The notes beneath the pieces were generated by a model. The model saw only the letters and a list, made by a program, of their open reading frames with translations. It was not told the origin of the DNA and made no database searches. A program made the translations under genes and the position numbers. From Mameliella sp. CS4 (GTDB lineage Bacteria > Pseudomonadota > Alphaproteobacteria > Rhodobacterales > Rhodobacteraceae): a stretch of DNA of 64,000 bases. Positions 1 to 8,344 of this stretch are shown here, piece after piece. Each line of letters opens with the position of its first letter. Within the stretch, counting starts at the first letter, position 1. The stretch covers positions 62,001 to 126,000 of the forward strand of contig NZ_JAHXRQ010000008.1 in the NCBI RefSeq assembly GCF_019392335.1. The letters run 5' to 3'.

Positions 1-28
1 CCGGGCGGGAAGGGAAAGGGATCGTTGC

Positions 29-2110
29 TCACTCTGCCGCCAGCTCCGTGATCTCGCGGCGGAAGGGCAGCGCGTCACCGATGTCCTCTCCGTCCAGTTC
101 GCGGGCATAGCGGTGGCCCGCGTAGGTCGCCCAGGCGATCGGGCCGGGGGCCTCGGCGTCGCCGATGATCCTGACCGTCTTGATGCCCGCATCGGCCCAG
201 TCGGCCTCTCGCGCCTTGAGGTCGGCATATACGCGATTGTTTTCCAGCTTCGAGGCAACCACGACAACGGCATCGCAGCCCAGTTCGGTGAGCCGGTCGG
301 TGTAGGTGCAATTCGTCACCACGTGGCCCTTGCCGATCTCCGTCACGCCCCGGTTCAACACGATCTCGACCCCCATCTCGGCCAGACGTTTGTGAATCGT
401 GTGCTGTTCCAGCGTGTTCACTGTCCAGTCGGACAGATAGGCCGATGGCGTGACGATGGTCACCTCGCAGCCCTCTTGCCGCAAAAGCTCGGCCAGCACC
501 CCGCCCATGTAATAATGGTCGTCGTCGTAGATCACGACATGGCCCGAGGGGCGCTTGCCGTCCATGATGTCGTCGGGCGTGTAGATGGGCATGGCATCAT
601 CCATCGGCATCGGCACGACGTGCTGTCGGCTGACCCCGTCGCGGCGCCACTTGGCCCCGGTGGCCAGGCAGACATGCTCGAACCCGAATTCGAGGATGCT
701 TTCCGCATCCAGCGCGCTGTCAAAATAGGTCTGCACGTTGGGTTTCTGGCTGATCTGGTATTCGCGGTAATCCGCCACCCGGCCCCAGGCCGACAGGCCC
801 GGCAGCAGCCTCTCGCGCGCCACACGCCCGCCCAGGGCCGTCCCCGCCTCGGCCAGTGCCACGTCATAGCCGCGTTCCGCCAGCGCGCGCGTCGCCTCCA
901 GCCCGGCGGGGCCTGCACCGACCACCAGCACCGACTGGCTTTCGCCCTTGGTGTTCATGCGTTCGGGATGCCAGCCTTTGCGCCATTCCTCCATGAAAGT
1001 CGGGTTCTGGGTGCAGCGGCTGATCGACATGGTCATGTCGCCGGTGATGCAGATGTTGCAGCCGATGCATTCGCGGATATCCTCGATCCGCCCTTCCTCG
1101 ACCTTCTTTGGCAGGAATGGATCGGCAATCGACGGCCGCGCACAGCCAATGGCATCCAGCGTGCCTTGCCGGATCATCCGCGCCATCACGTCCGGAGACG
1201 TAAAGCGGCCAACCCCGACCACGGGTTTCGACGACAGTTCGCGGATGCCTTTGACCAGCGCCTCCTGCGCGGCCTCCTCCTTGAACCGGCTCGGCCCGGA
1301 ACAGTCCTCCCAGGTGCCGTGGGCGAGGTCCCAGAGGTCGGGCAGGTCCTTGTTCATCTCGACGAACTCGCGCACCTCGGCGTTGGAAAAGCCGAGGTCT
1401 CCGATGGTCTCGTCCAGTGACACCCGCAGGGTCAGGCCCATCGTGTCCCCCACCGCGTCGCGCATGTCGGAGATCACCTCGCGCGCAAAGCGCGAGCGGT
1501 TTTCCAGCGACCCGCCGTATTCGTCGTCGCGCATGTTGGTGGCGCGGCTGAGAAAGTGCTGAAAGATTCCGAACCCATGCGCACCATAAAGGCAGATCAG
1601 GTCGAATTCGGCGGCCTTGGCGCGCTTGGCTGCATTCACGAACCATCGGCGCAGGTCCTTGATCTCACCCTTGGACATGCCGCGCGCCTGCACCGGGTCG
1701 TTGGTGAAGGTCCGGATCGGCCCGGGCGACACCGCCAGCGGCACCTCCTTGGTATAGAGGTTCGGCCCGTTGATCCCGGAATAGGCCAACTGGATGCCTG
1801 CCAGTGCGCCGTGTTCCTTCATCTTGCTGGCCATCTTCGCCAGCATGGGCACGTCCTTGTCCTCCCACAGGCGCAACTCGATGAAGGGCGTGATTTCCGA
1901 GGTGTGGTGCATCTCGCATTGTTCGGTGAACACCACGCCCCAGCCGCCTTCGGACTTGATCCCGCGCATGGCGGCGGCGGCGGAGGGGTCGCGATACCCG
2001 CCCCCGTTGCAATGCGGCACCTGGTAGAACCGGTTTTTCGCGGTCACCGGCCCAATGTCCAGCGGTTCAAAAAGAATGTCGTAACGGGGATCGCGCAAGG
2101 TCTGCTCCAT
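29..2110 (-). CDS. Trimethylamine/dimethylamine dehydrogenase-like iron-sulfur flavoprotein
   Basis: Predicted to oxidise an N-methylated or secondary amine, passing electrons from FMN through a [4Fe-4S] cluster. The 693 residues follow the TMADH plan: an Old Yellow Enzyme-type barrel (about 1-345), a CxxCxxCx11C cluster motif (CIGCNIC, then Cys 12 residues on) and a C-terminal ADP-binding half (VLVVGAGPAG, about 395). RFYQVPHC places Cys34 at the TMADH residue that binds FMN covalently. By recalled TMADH numbering the aromatic substrate bowl is not kept: Tyr60 is Gln (Q64 here), Trp105 is Ala and Trp355 is absent, so trimethylamine is an unlikely substrate. Gln at position 60 is also known in dimethylamine dehydrogenase. 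It lies downstream of the LysR gene with a CTTAG-N7-CTAAG box just upstream. Confidence 0.85.
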   Translation of the reverse strand: MEQTLRDPRYDILFEPLDIGPVTAKNRFYQVPHCNGGGYRDPSAAAAMRGIKSEGGWGVVFTEQCEMHHTSEITPFIELRLWEDKDVPMLAKMASKMKEHGALAGIQLAYSGINGPNLYTKEVPLAVSPGPIRTFTNDPVQARGMSKGEIKDLRRWFVNAAKRAKAAEFDLICLYGAHGFGIFQHFLSRATNMRDDEYGGSLENRSRFAREVISDMRDAVGDTMGLTLRVSLDETIGDLGFSNAEVREFVEMNKDLPDLWDLAHGTWEDCSGPSRFKEEAAQEALVKGIRELSSKPVVGVGRFTSPDVMARMIRQGTLDAIGCARPSIADPFLPKKVEEGRIEDIRECIGCNICITGDMTMSISRCTQNPTFMEEWRKGWHPERMNTKGESQSVLVVGAGPAGLEATRALAERGYDVALAEAGTALGGRVARERLLPGLSAWGRVADYREYQISQKPNVQTYFDSALDAESILEFGFEHVCLATGAKWRRDGVSRQHVVPMPMDDAMPIYTPDDIMDGKRPSGHVVIYDDDHYYMGGVLAELLRQEGCEVTIVTPSAYLSDWTVNTLEQHTIHKRLAEMGVEIVLNRGVTEIGKGHVVTNCTYTDRLTELGCDAVVVVASKLENNRVYADLKAREADWADAGIKTVRIIGDAEAPGPIAWATYAGHRYARELDGEDIGDALPFRREITELAAE

Positions 2111-2173
2111 GAACTGTCGGGCGCAGGATACCCATCGGGCAAACGCCCGAAAGTCCGCCCTGCGAAAGCGTTG

Positions 2174-2190
2174 CTTAGGAAGGCGCTAAG
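2174..2190. promoter_or_regulatory. CTTAG-N7-CTAAG inverted repeat, candidate LysR box
   Basis: CTTAG and CTAAG flank seven bases, about 65 bases before the start of the TMADH-like gene and overlapping the lysR stop codon. The same 5-7-5 arrangement recurs at 4421-4437 in the ridA/monooxygenase promoter region. The size fits a LysR T-N11-A site, so the neighbouring LysR protein is the likely ligand (inference). Confidence 0.45.
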
Positions 2191-3127
2191 CCGGGACGAT
2201 GGGTTCGCCGCCGATGCGGGCCAGCTTGCCCGCGCGCACCAGTTCCATCCCGAATTCGATGAAGGCGCGCACCGCGTTCGACCGATCCGCATCCTGCGCC
2301 GTCAGGAACCCCATGCGCAACGGGCGAACGGCGCCGGTAATCGGCACGCAGCGCACCGGGTTGCCGTCGGGCGCACTGTCGCTCAGCGGGCGGACATTGG
2401 CAATGGAATAGCCGAAATCATTGGCGACAAGGCTGCGCATCACCGCCATGTCGCGGGTGCGTTCGGCGATCACCGGCTTGCCGCCCACCGCATCGAAGAA
2501 GGACAGGAAGTAATCGGCGCTCAGCGGCAGGTCCAGCAGGACCATCGGGTGATCCTTGAGCTCTTCGATCGAAACGGCATCGCGTCCGGCCAGCGGGTGC
2601 CCGGTGCCCATCAGCGCGATGGGTGGCAGGCGGACAAGGCCGGTGAACTGCAGGTCGGCGGGCACGTCCAGGTCATAGGTCAGGGCCAGGTCGATCTCGG
2701 ACCGGCGCAGGGCACTGAACAGTTCGACCTGGTTCAGTTCGACCTGCCTCAGGCGCACCTCGGGATATTGCGCCTCGAACCCACGGCGGAGGCCCGGCAG
2801 CACAAGCTGCGCAAAGGTCAGCAGGCAACCCACTGACAAGGGGCCGCGCACCTTGCCGGCGATGTCCCCCGCGATGTCGTTCATCGCCGCCGCCTCGCGC
2901 AGCACCAGCCGCGCCTGGTCCATCATCTGCCGCCCACCCTGGGTCAGCGACAGGCCCTGCGCGTGCTGGCGCACAAACAGCGGCAGGCCGAATTCCTGCT
3001 CAAGCTGGGCAATGGCGGCGGAAATCGACGGCGAGGACACGTTGATCCGTTCCGAGGCGCGCGCGATGCTGCCCGCCTCGCCCACGGCGACGAAATATTC
3101 CAGTTGCCGGAGGGTGTAGCGCAGCAT
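2186..3127 (-). CDS. LysR-family transcriptional regulator
   Basis: A 313-residue LysR regulator: N-terminal winged helix-turn-helix (RQLEYFVAVGEAGSIARASERI, about 6-27, followed by SSPSISAAIAQLEQEFG) and a periplasmic-binding-protein-like effector domain. The reading frame stays open far upstream, but the start at 3127 (MLRYTLRQLEYF) matches the family N terminus and has an AAGGAC ribosome site. A perfect 7-bp inverted repeat sits directly upstream at 3136-3158, suggesting autoregulation. It lies between the DUF1028/RidA genes and the TMADH-like gene, all on the same strand, and probably controls the amine cluster. Confidence 0.88.
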   Translation of the reverse strand: MLRYTLRQLEYFVAVGEAGSIARASERINVSSPSISAAIAQLEQEFGLPLFVRQHAQGLSLTQGGRQMMDQARLVLREAAAMNDIAGDIAGKVRGPLSVGCLLTFAQLVLPGLRRGFEAQYPEVRLRQVELNQVELFSALRRSEIDLALTYDLDVPADLQFTGLVRLPPIALMGTGHPLAGRDAVSIEELKDHPMVLLDLPLSADYFLSFFDAVGGKPVIAERTRDMAVMRSLVANDFGYSIANVRPLSDSAPDGNPVRCVPITGAVRPLRMGFLTAQDADRSNAVRAFIEFGMELVRAGKLARIGGEPIVPA

Positions 3128-3135
3128 CCCGCGTC

Positions 3136-3158
3136 CTTGAACAGTTGGCCCGTTCAAG
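3136..3158. promoter_or_regulatory. CTTGAAC-N9-GTTCAAG palindrome upstream of lysR
   Basis: Perfect 7-bp inverted repeat with a 9-base spacer, 9 to 31 bases upstream of the lysR start codon. It overlaps the region where RNA polymerase or the ribosome would bind. It may be an autoregulatory operator or an mRNA hairpin; it differs in sequence from the CTTAG boxes. Confidence 0.4.
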
Positions 3159-3201
3159 CTTTGTCCATGCGTCTCGGGGTTGCAAGCGCGCTGAGCGCGT
3201 C

Positions 3202-3876
3202 TCATTCGTCCCCGGGCACCCCGTAAGAGGGCGCCTCGCGTGGGTCCAGCGCGCGCTGCACGTAGGCGTCCAGCTGCGGCTTGTAGACCTCCCAAGCGGT
3301 GGCAATGGCCTCGATGGGGCAGTCCTCGGTCCAGTCGCAGCGCAGGTCGGCCACCGGCCAGGGCACCTCGTCCACCAGCATCATGCCCGCCGAATGCACC
3401 GGCCCGGCCTCGCCGCCCGCCGCCAGCCCGGCGCGCATGGCCGCGATCAGACGGTCGCCCAGATGACCCTTGGCCGCCTCGAAACCGGCGACGATGGCCG
3501 CCGGCACGCCCTCGTTGTCCAGCAGGTTGCCGCCCGAGGCCACGTCCTGCCCCTGCGCCTGCGTCCAGATGCCCAGCGAGTTCGGCCCCGAATGGATCGC
3601 CGTGCCGCCCTTGCCGTCCACCACCAGAACCTGCCGGTACTCGATGAACTTGCCCCGCGCCTGCACCTCGGCCACGGCCTCGACCGCGCTCATGCCGCTT
3701 GCCATCAGGTCCAGCGCCAGCGGTCCCAGCGTCGGGTCGGTCACGTTCTGCGAGGCCACGGCGCCGACACCCGCCCGCGCATAGGAACAGCGCGCCGCCA
3801 CGGCAGGCGAGGACGAGGAGATCGCCACCCCGAACATGCCGGTGTCGGCGCATCTTGCGACAAGTGAAAAGGTCAT
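3202..3876 (-). CDS. DUF1028 family protein
   Basis: A 224-residue DUF1028 protein, a family thought to be Ntn-hydrolase-like with no firmly assigned reaction. The N terminus (TFSLVARCADTGMFGVAISS) and SQNVTDPTLGPLALDLMASG are hallmarks of the family. GAGGTG precedes the start at 3876. In roseobacters DUF1028 genes often accompany RidA and amine or nitrogen catabolism genes, as here: ridA is 48 bases upstream on the same strand. An amidohydrolase-like step in the same pathway is plausible but not shown by sequence. Confidence 0.8.
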   Translation of the reverse strand: MTFSLVARCADTGMFGVAISSSSPAVAARCSYARAGVGAVASQNVTDPTLGPLALDLMASGMSAVEAVAEVQARGKFIEYRQVLVVDGKGGTAIHSGPNSLGIWTQAQGQDVASGGNLLDNEGVPAAIVAGFEAAKGHLGDRLIAAMRAGLAAGGEAGPVHSAGMMLVDEVPWPVADLRCDWTEDCPIEAIATAWEVYKPQLDAYVQRALDPREAPSYGVPGDE

Positions 3877-3924
3877 CCCGACACCTCGTGTTTCTTCTCT
3901 CTGAAAATACTCAACCGACCGCTC

Positions 3925-4341
3925 TCAATCCGGAATGACGGCGGTGGCGTCGATCTCGACCAGCCACTCGGGCCGCGCCAGCGCCTGCACGACAAGGCCG
4001 GTACAGACCGGGTGCACGCCCTTGATGTAGTCTCCCATCACTCGGTAGATCGCCTCGCGGTGGCGCACGTCGGTGATGTAGACCACCAGCTTGACCACAT
4101 GGCTCATCTCGCCGCCCGCTTCCTCGACCAACTGGCGGATGTTCTGCATCACCTTGTGGGTCTGCTCCGCCGGGTCGTGGCTGTCGATGTTCTTGGCGGT
4201 GTCCAGGTCCTGCGGGCACTGGCCGCGCATCCAGACCGTGCTGCCGCCGCGTGTGACAACTGCCTGGCACAGGTCGTTGTCCAGGCTCTGTTCCGGGTAG
4301 GTGTCGCGCGTGTTGAACCTGCGGATGCGCTTGTGCGCCAT
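3925..4341 (-). CDS. RidA/YjgF family enamine/imine deaminase
   Basis: A 138-residue RidA-type protein. RidA enzymes hydrolyse reactive enamines and imines to ketones plus ammonia, which would suit the iminium products of a flavoprotein amine dehydrogenase. GQCPQD, the LVEEAGG segment and VVKLVVYITDV match the family. A longer frame exists, but ATG 4341 (MAHKRIRRFN) has an AGGAG site 7 bases upstream and gives the expected size. The catalytic Arg usual in the canonical C-terminal IExxAxA segment is not obvious: the end reads VEIDATAVIPD, so it may belong to a divergent Rid subgroup. Confidence 0.85.
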   Translation of the reverse strand: MAHKRIRRFNTRDTYPEQSLDNDLCQAVVTRGGSTVWMRGQCPQDLDTAKNIDSHDPAEQTHKVMQNIRQLVEEAGGEMSHVVKLVVYITDVRHREAIYRVMGDYIKGVHPVCTGLVVQALARPEWLVEIDATAVIPD

Positions 4342-4420
4342 GTCGCTCTCCTGTCGATGCATCGCGGCGAACATCCCCTTGTGCAGGGGGCGGCGGAAAG
4401 AACGGATCGCCTCATCGCCG

Positions 4421-4437
4421 CTTAGGGCGCCCCTAAC
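4421..4437. promoter_or_regulatory. CTTAG-N7-CTAAC inverted repeat in ridA/monooxygenase divergent promoter
   Basis: TTAGGG and CCCTAA form a palindrome around CGC, lying 80 bases from the ridA start and 105 from the monooxygenase start. It has the same 5-7-5 layout as the box at 2174-2190, and a further TTAG half site follows a few bases on. Probable binding site for the cluster's LysR regulator. Confidence 0.45.
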
Positions 4438-4541
4438 CGCGCTTAGCCTGGCCCCAACCAAGGCTTCACGAAAACCGTGTTTCGGCGGGGACAGGCCCGG
4501 GCCTAGGGTGCCCGGCAATGATGGATCGGAGGACCCCGGGA

Positions 4542-5807
4542 ATGGAAAGCACGGATACGGTTGTCGTTGGCGGCGGTCAGGCGGGTATCGCGATGAGCGA
4601 GCACCTGGGCAAGCTGGGCGTGCCCCATATCGTGCTGGAGCGCGACCGCATCGCGGAACGCTGGCGCACGGGGCGCTGGGACTCGCTGGTGGCGAACGGC
4701 CCGGCCTGGCATGACCGCTTCCCGAACATGGAGTTCGCCTGCGACGGCGATGCCTTTGCCGAAAAGGAGGCGGTGGCCGACTACTTTGTCGACTACGCGG
4801 AAAAGATCGGTGCGCCTGTCCGTACCGGGGTCGAGGTGACTGCGGTGACCCCGCTGGAGGGGCGGCCCGGGTTCCATGTGGAGACCTCGCAAGGTGTGAT
4901 CGAGGCGCGGCATGTCGTGGCGGCCACCGGCCCGTTCCAGCGCCCGGCGATTCCGCCGATCCTGCCGCAGGACGCGGGGCCGATGCAGATGCATTCCAAC
5001 GCCTACCGCAATCCCGATCAACTGCCTGAAGGCGCGGTGCTGGTCGTCGGCGGCGGATCGTCCGGTGTGCAGATCGCCGAGGAACTGATGAAGGCGGGAC
5101 GCCGCGTCTACCTGTCCATCGGCCCGCACGACCGCCCGCCGCGCCGCTATCGCGGCCGCGACAATGTCTGGTGGTTGGGGGTTCTGGGCAAGTGGAACGC
5201 GGATTCGCCCGGCCCGGGGACCGAACATGTCACCATCGCGGTCAGTGGCGCCGAGGGCGGCAAGACCGTGGATTTCCGCAGGCTGGCGGAACAGGGGATG
5301 ACCCTGCTGGGCATGACCGCGGGCTATGAGAACGGCAAGCTTCGGTTCGCGCCGGACCTCAAGGAGAACCTCGACAAGGGCGATGCGAATTACCTCTCCG
5401 TCCTGGACGAGGCGGACGCCTATGTCACCCGCCACGGGCTGGACCTGCCGGAAGAGCCGGAAGCGCGAGCCATTCCCGAGGACCCGGCCTGCGTGCGCGA
5501 CCCGATCCTTGAGCTGGACCTGGCCGAGGCCGGCATCGGCACCGTGCTCTGGGCGACGGGCTATGCCTTCGATTTCGGCTGGATCAAGGCCGATACCTTC
5601 GATGAACGCGGCCGCCCGATCCACCAGCGCGGTGTCTCGGAGGAGCCCGGGCTCTATTTTGTCGGTCTGCCCTGGCAGACGCGGCGCGGGTCGTCCTTTA
5701 TCTGGGGGGTCTGGCACGATGCCAAGTTCATCGCCGACCAGATCGACATCCAGCGCGGCTACATGGCATATCAGGGCAATGCCCGCCGCGTGACAGAGGA
5801 TGCCTGA
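4542..5807 (+). CDS. Flavin-dependent monooxygenase-like oxidoreductase
   Basis: A 421-residue FAD/NAD(P)H protein of the flavin monooxygenase type. VVVGGGQAG near the N terminus binds FAD, and VLVVGGGSSGVQIAEEL (about 170) is the NADPH-binding fold; FQRPAIPPILP and WATGYAFDF resemble the FMO core. ATG 4542 is preferred to the ATGs at 4518 and 4521 because GGAGG lies 9 bases upstream and the FAD motif then falls at residues 7-15. The nitrilase-family gene starts 6 bases after it. Likely N-oxygenation or Baeyer-Villiger chemistry on an intermediate of the amine pathway; the substrate is not readable from sequence. Confidence 0.82.
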   Translation: MESTDTVVVGGGQAGIAMSEHLGKLGVPHIVLERDRIAERWRTGRWDSLVANGPAWHDRFPNMEFACDGDAFAEKEAVADYFVDYAEKIGAPVRTGVEVTAVTPLEGRPGFHVETSQGVIEARHVVAATGPFQRPAIPPILPQDAGPMQMHSNAYRNPDQLPEGAVLVVGGGSSGVQIAEELMKAGRRVYLSIGPHDRPPRRYRGRDNVWWLGVLGKWNADSPGPGTEHVTIAVSGAEGGKTVDFRRLAEQGMTLLGMTAGYENGKLRFAPDLKENLDKGDANYLSVLDEADAYVTRHGLDLPEEPEARAIPEDPACVRDPILELDLAEAGIGTVLWATGYAFDFGWIKADTFDERGRPIHQRGVSEEPGLYFVGLPWQTRRGSSFIWGVWHDAKFIADQIDIQRGYMAYQGNARRVTEDA

Positions 5808-5813
5808 GCAGAC

Positions 5814-6584
5814 ATGAAACTGGCCCTGTACCAAGGGGCGCCCACCGATGGCGACATCGAGGGCGCCTTTGCTCGGATCGAGTCCGTTCTGGCCGCGTCC
5901 CGGGCGATGGATGTCGAGATGGCGGTTCTCCCCGAGCTGTTCCTGCCCGGTTACAATCGCCCGGACCTGCATTCTGCCCTGTCACAGCCGCAAGGCGGTG
6001 ACTGGGAGTGTCGCCTTTCCGGCCTCTGCCGGGCGGCGGGTGTGGGGCTGACCCTTGGCTGGGCCGAACGGGACGGCGACAGGGTCTTCAACGCGGCCAG
6101 TTGTTTCGACCAAGCGGGCGCGAAACTGGCGCATTACCGCAAGGTGCAGCTGTTTGGCCCCATGGAGGCCGCGAGCTTCGAGCCGGGCGAGGCCTATAGT
6201 ACCTTCGACCTTGGCGGTTTCCGGGCGGCCCTGCTGATCTGCTACGACGTCGAGTTCGCCCATCACGTCACGGTGCTGTCCGGGCGCGGTGTCGACCTGT
6301 TGTTGGTGCCAACGGCCAACCCGGCGGGGTTCGAGAATGTCGCAGACGTGCTGGTGCCCGCGCGGGCCTTTGAAAACGCGATGACCGTGGTCTACGCGAA
6401 TTATCATGGCAATGAGGTGGGGCTGGAGTTTGGCGGCCGCTCCGCCATCGTCGGGCCGGACGGGAACATACTGGCGCGGGCCGGGACAGGCGAAGCGCTG
6501 CTGATCGCCGATCTGCGGCATCGCGACAGGCTGGACGCGAGCTTGCTCAGCACCCAGAAACGGGACCGGCGCGAGATCGAGTAG
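5814..6584 (+). CDS. Carbon-nitrogen hydrolase (nitrilase superfamily amidase)
   Basis: A 256-residue nitrilase-superfamily amidohydrolase. The catalytic triad is visible: Glu in LPELFLPGYN, Lys in YRKVQLFG and Cys in LLICYDVEF. Length and motifs resemble small aliphatic amidases and carbamoylputrescine amidase-like enzymes rather than true nitrilases. It is translationally close to the flavin monooxygenase (6-base gap), suggesting sequential steps, for example oxygenation followed by amide hydrolysis (inference). Confidence 0.85.
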   Translation: MKLALYQGAPTDGDIEGAFARIESVLAASRAMDVEMAVLPELFLPGYNRPDLHSALSQPQGGDWECRLSGLCRAAGVGLTLGWAERDGDRVFNAASCFDQAGAKLAHYRKVQLFGPMEAASFEPGEAYSTFDLGGFRAALLICYDVEFAHHVTVLSGRGVDLLLVPTANPAGFENVADVLVPARAFENAMTVVYANYHGNEVGLEFGGRSAIVGPDGNILARAGTGEALLIADLRHRDRLDASLLSTQKRDRREIE

Positions 6585-6594
6585 GCGAGGATCT

Positions 6595-8181
6595 TCATCC
6601 GGTTTTACTGACCGCCGCCCAGTCCAGCCCAAAGCGCGCAAGGTACTTGCGCAGCCTGTCCGCATCATTGGTCGTGGCGCGTTTTGCACGCGAGGCGGCG
6701 AACAGGCTGCGCCCCGCCGCGCTGAGGCTGGCGGAGCTGCGGCAGCAGCGGATCACCTCGGCCAGTTGCACGAGGTCGAAACGGTCGATGTCGGCGGAGG
6801 CCCCGCCCAGAACCTCGCGAACCAGCCTTGCGTCGCCATCGGCCTCGGCGCTGCGCCAGTCGGCCTGCAGGGTTGCGATCTCGTCCTCGACCATCGCCAG
6901 GGTGATCCGTCCGCGCGGCGCCAGCACGCACAGCCGCCGGATCGACCCGCCGAAATCGCGGAAGTTGCCGGGCCAGGGCGTGCCGGGATCCGCCGCGAAC
7001 CGCAGGTAGCGGTCCCGCGCGTCGGTGTTGAAGCCGACCCGGTTGCCCAGCTCCTTTTCCGCCCGGTCCAGTTCAAACCGCAGGTTGGCCTCGATGTCTT
7101 CGCGCCGTTCGCGCAGGGCGGGCAGGCGGAAACTCCACATGTTCAGGCGGGCCAGCAGGTCAGGGCGGAACAGCCCCTCTGACGTCAGCGCGCGCAGGTC
7201 ACGGTTTGCGCCCGCGATGACCTGGAACCGGCTTGTGACCTCGCTATCGGACCCCAGAGGATAGAAGCGCCCGCTTTCGATCGCGTGCAGCAGAATGCTT
7301 TGCTCATTGGGCCCCAGTTCGTCCACCTCGTCGAGGAACAAGACCCCGCCGTCCGCCTCGCGCAACAGCCCGCTGCGTTCCGTCCCGGCTTGCCCGGTAA
7401 AGCTGCGCCTTTGGCCGAACAGCGTGGCGCGCGCATCCTGTCCGCGCAGCGTGGCGCAATTGACGTGGACCAGCCGGCCCTTGACGCGGCGCCTGTCCAG
7501 TTTCAGAGAATGGATGCGTTCGGCCAGTTGCGTCTTGCCGGTGCCGGTTTCCCCCAGCAGCAGGATCGGTTCGGCGGAGTTGCTGGCCACCAGTTCGATC
7601 CGGTCGATCAGCGCGTTGTAGGCGGGGTTCGACGTCGCGATTCCACCCTTCAACTGATCGCTGTATTCCCGCGACAGCAGGTCGAACCGTTGTTGCAATG
7701 CGTTGTAGCGGCTGAGGTCGAGGTCGATGACATCGTATTTCGCCTTTTCGTCCTCCGGGCCGGGCGGGCCGGTCTGGATCAGGCGGGCGGGAATATGGCG
7801 GCTCTCGGTCAGCAGGAACCAGCAGATCTGGGCCACATGTGTGCCGGTGGTCAGGTGAACGTGATACCGCTCGCGGTCCTCGTCAAAGCCATAGCCGCGG
7901 GCAAAGTCGAACAACTTGCCGTAGACCTCCTGAAAATCCCAAGGGTCCGACAGATCGAGGTTGCGAAGCAAGACCTCTGTCTGCGGGTTCGCCTGCTGCA
8001 CCTCTTCTTGAACAAAACCGGCAAGGCGCTGGAATCGCATGTCGTAGAGGATTTCGAGCCGGTCGACGGGGAAACCGTCATGCGTGACCAGACTCACCGT
8101 GGGTTTCCAGCGCCGCTTGCGCCCCATGTCGAGCTGCGTTCCGAGGAATCCGAGGACGACATTGCGCATGGGCATATCCAA
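6595..8181 (-). CDS. rtcR: RtcR, CARF-domain AAA+ activator of the RNA-repair operon
   Basis: A 528-residue enhancer-binding protein facing rsr. The N-terminal CARF-like ligand domain carries TTGTHVAQICWFLL and the linker IDLDLSRYNALQQRF typical of RtcR, whose ligands are RNA fragments with cyclic or 2',3'-modified ends. The AAA+ domain has Walker A GETGTGKT and Walker B GGVLFLDEVDEL. The C terminus (NDADRLRKYLARFGL) is the RtcR DNA-binding end. Oddity: where bEBPs have GAFTGA for sigma-54 contact, this protein reads RRSFTGQAG, so the Gly-Ala pair is missing. Its stop lies 10 bases past the nitrilase stop (convergent). Confidence 0.93.
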   Translation of the reverse strand: MDMPMRNVVLGFLGTQLDMGRKRRWKPTVSLVTHDGFPVDRLEILYDMRFQRLAGFVQEEVQQANPQTEVLLRNLDLSDPWDFQEVYGKLFDFARGYGFDEDRERYHVHLTTGTHVAQICWFLLTESRHIPARLIQTGPPGPEDEKAKYDVIDLDLSRYNALQQRFDLLSREYSDQLKGGIATSNPAYNALIDRIELVASNSAEPILLLGETGTGKTQLAERIHSLKLDRRRVKGRLVHVNCATLRGQDARATLFGQRRSFTGQAGTERSGLLREADGGVLFLDEVDELGPNEQSILLHAIESGRFYPLGSDSEVTSRFQVIAGANRDLRALTSEGLFRPDLLARLNMWSFRLPALRERREDIEANLRFELDRAEKELGNRVGFNTDARDRYLRFAADPGTPWPGNFRDFGGSIRRLCVLAPRGRITLAMVEDEIATLQADWRSAEADGDARLVREVLGGASADIDRFDLVQLAEVIRCCRSSASLSAAGRSLFAASRAKRATTNDADRLRKYLARFGLDWAAVSKTG

Positions 8182-8344
8182 ACCGATAAATCAATATCAG
8201 TTCGTATCGTATCTCCCTGAGGAGGAATCGGCAACAGCATGATTGTTGGTTGTATTTCAATGGCTTGATGGAGGTTTTCTTTTTCCTCGGGCCGCAGCCC
8301 TGCGCATGGCAAAACATCCTCACCAACAACGAAGGAACAGAGCA

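Noticed and set aside
29..2110. True trimethylamine dehydrogenase
   Set aside because: The aromatic bowl residues that bind trimethylammonium are not conserved.
113..2836. Long antisense frames opposite the TMADH-like and lysR genes, and similar ones opposite most genes
   Set aside because: High G+C removes stop codons on the opposite strand; these frames lack domains, proper starts and conserved motifs.
8289..8304. Sigma-54 promoter before rsr
   Set aside because: Only the GG and GC cores match, with little else of TGGCAC-N5-TTGC; too weak to annotate as a feature.
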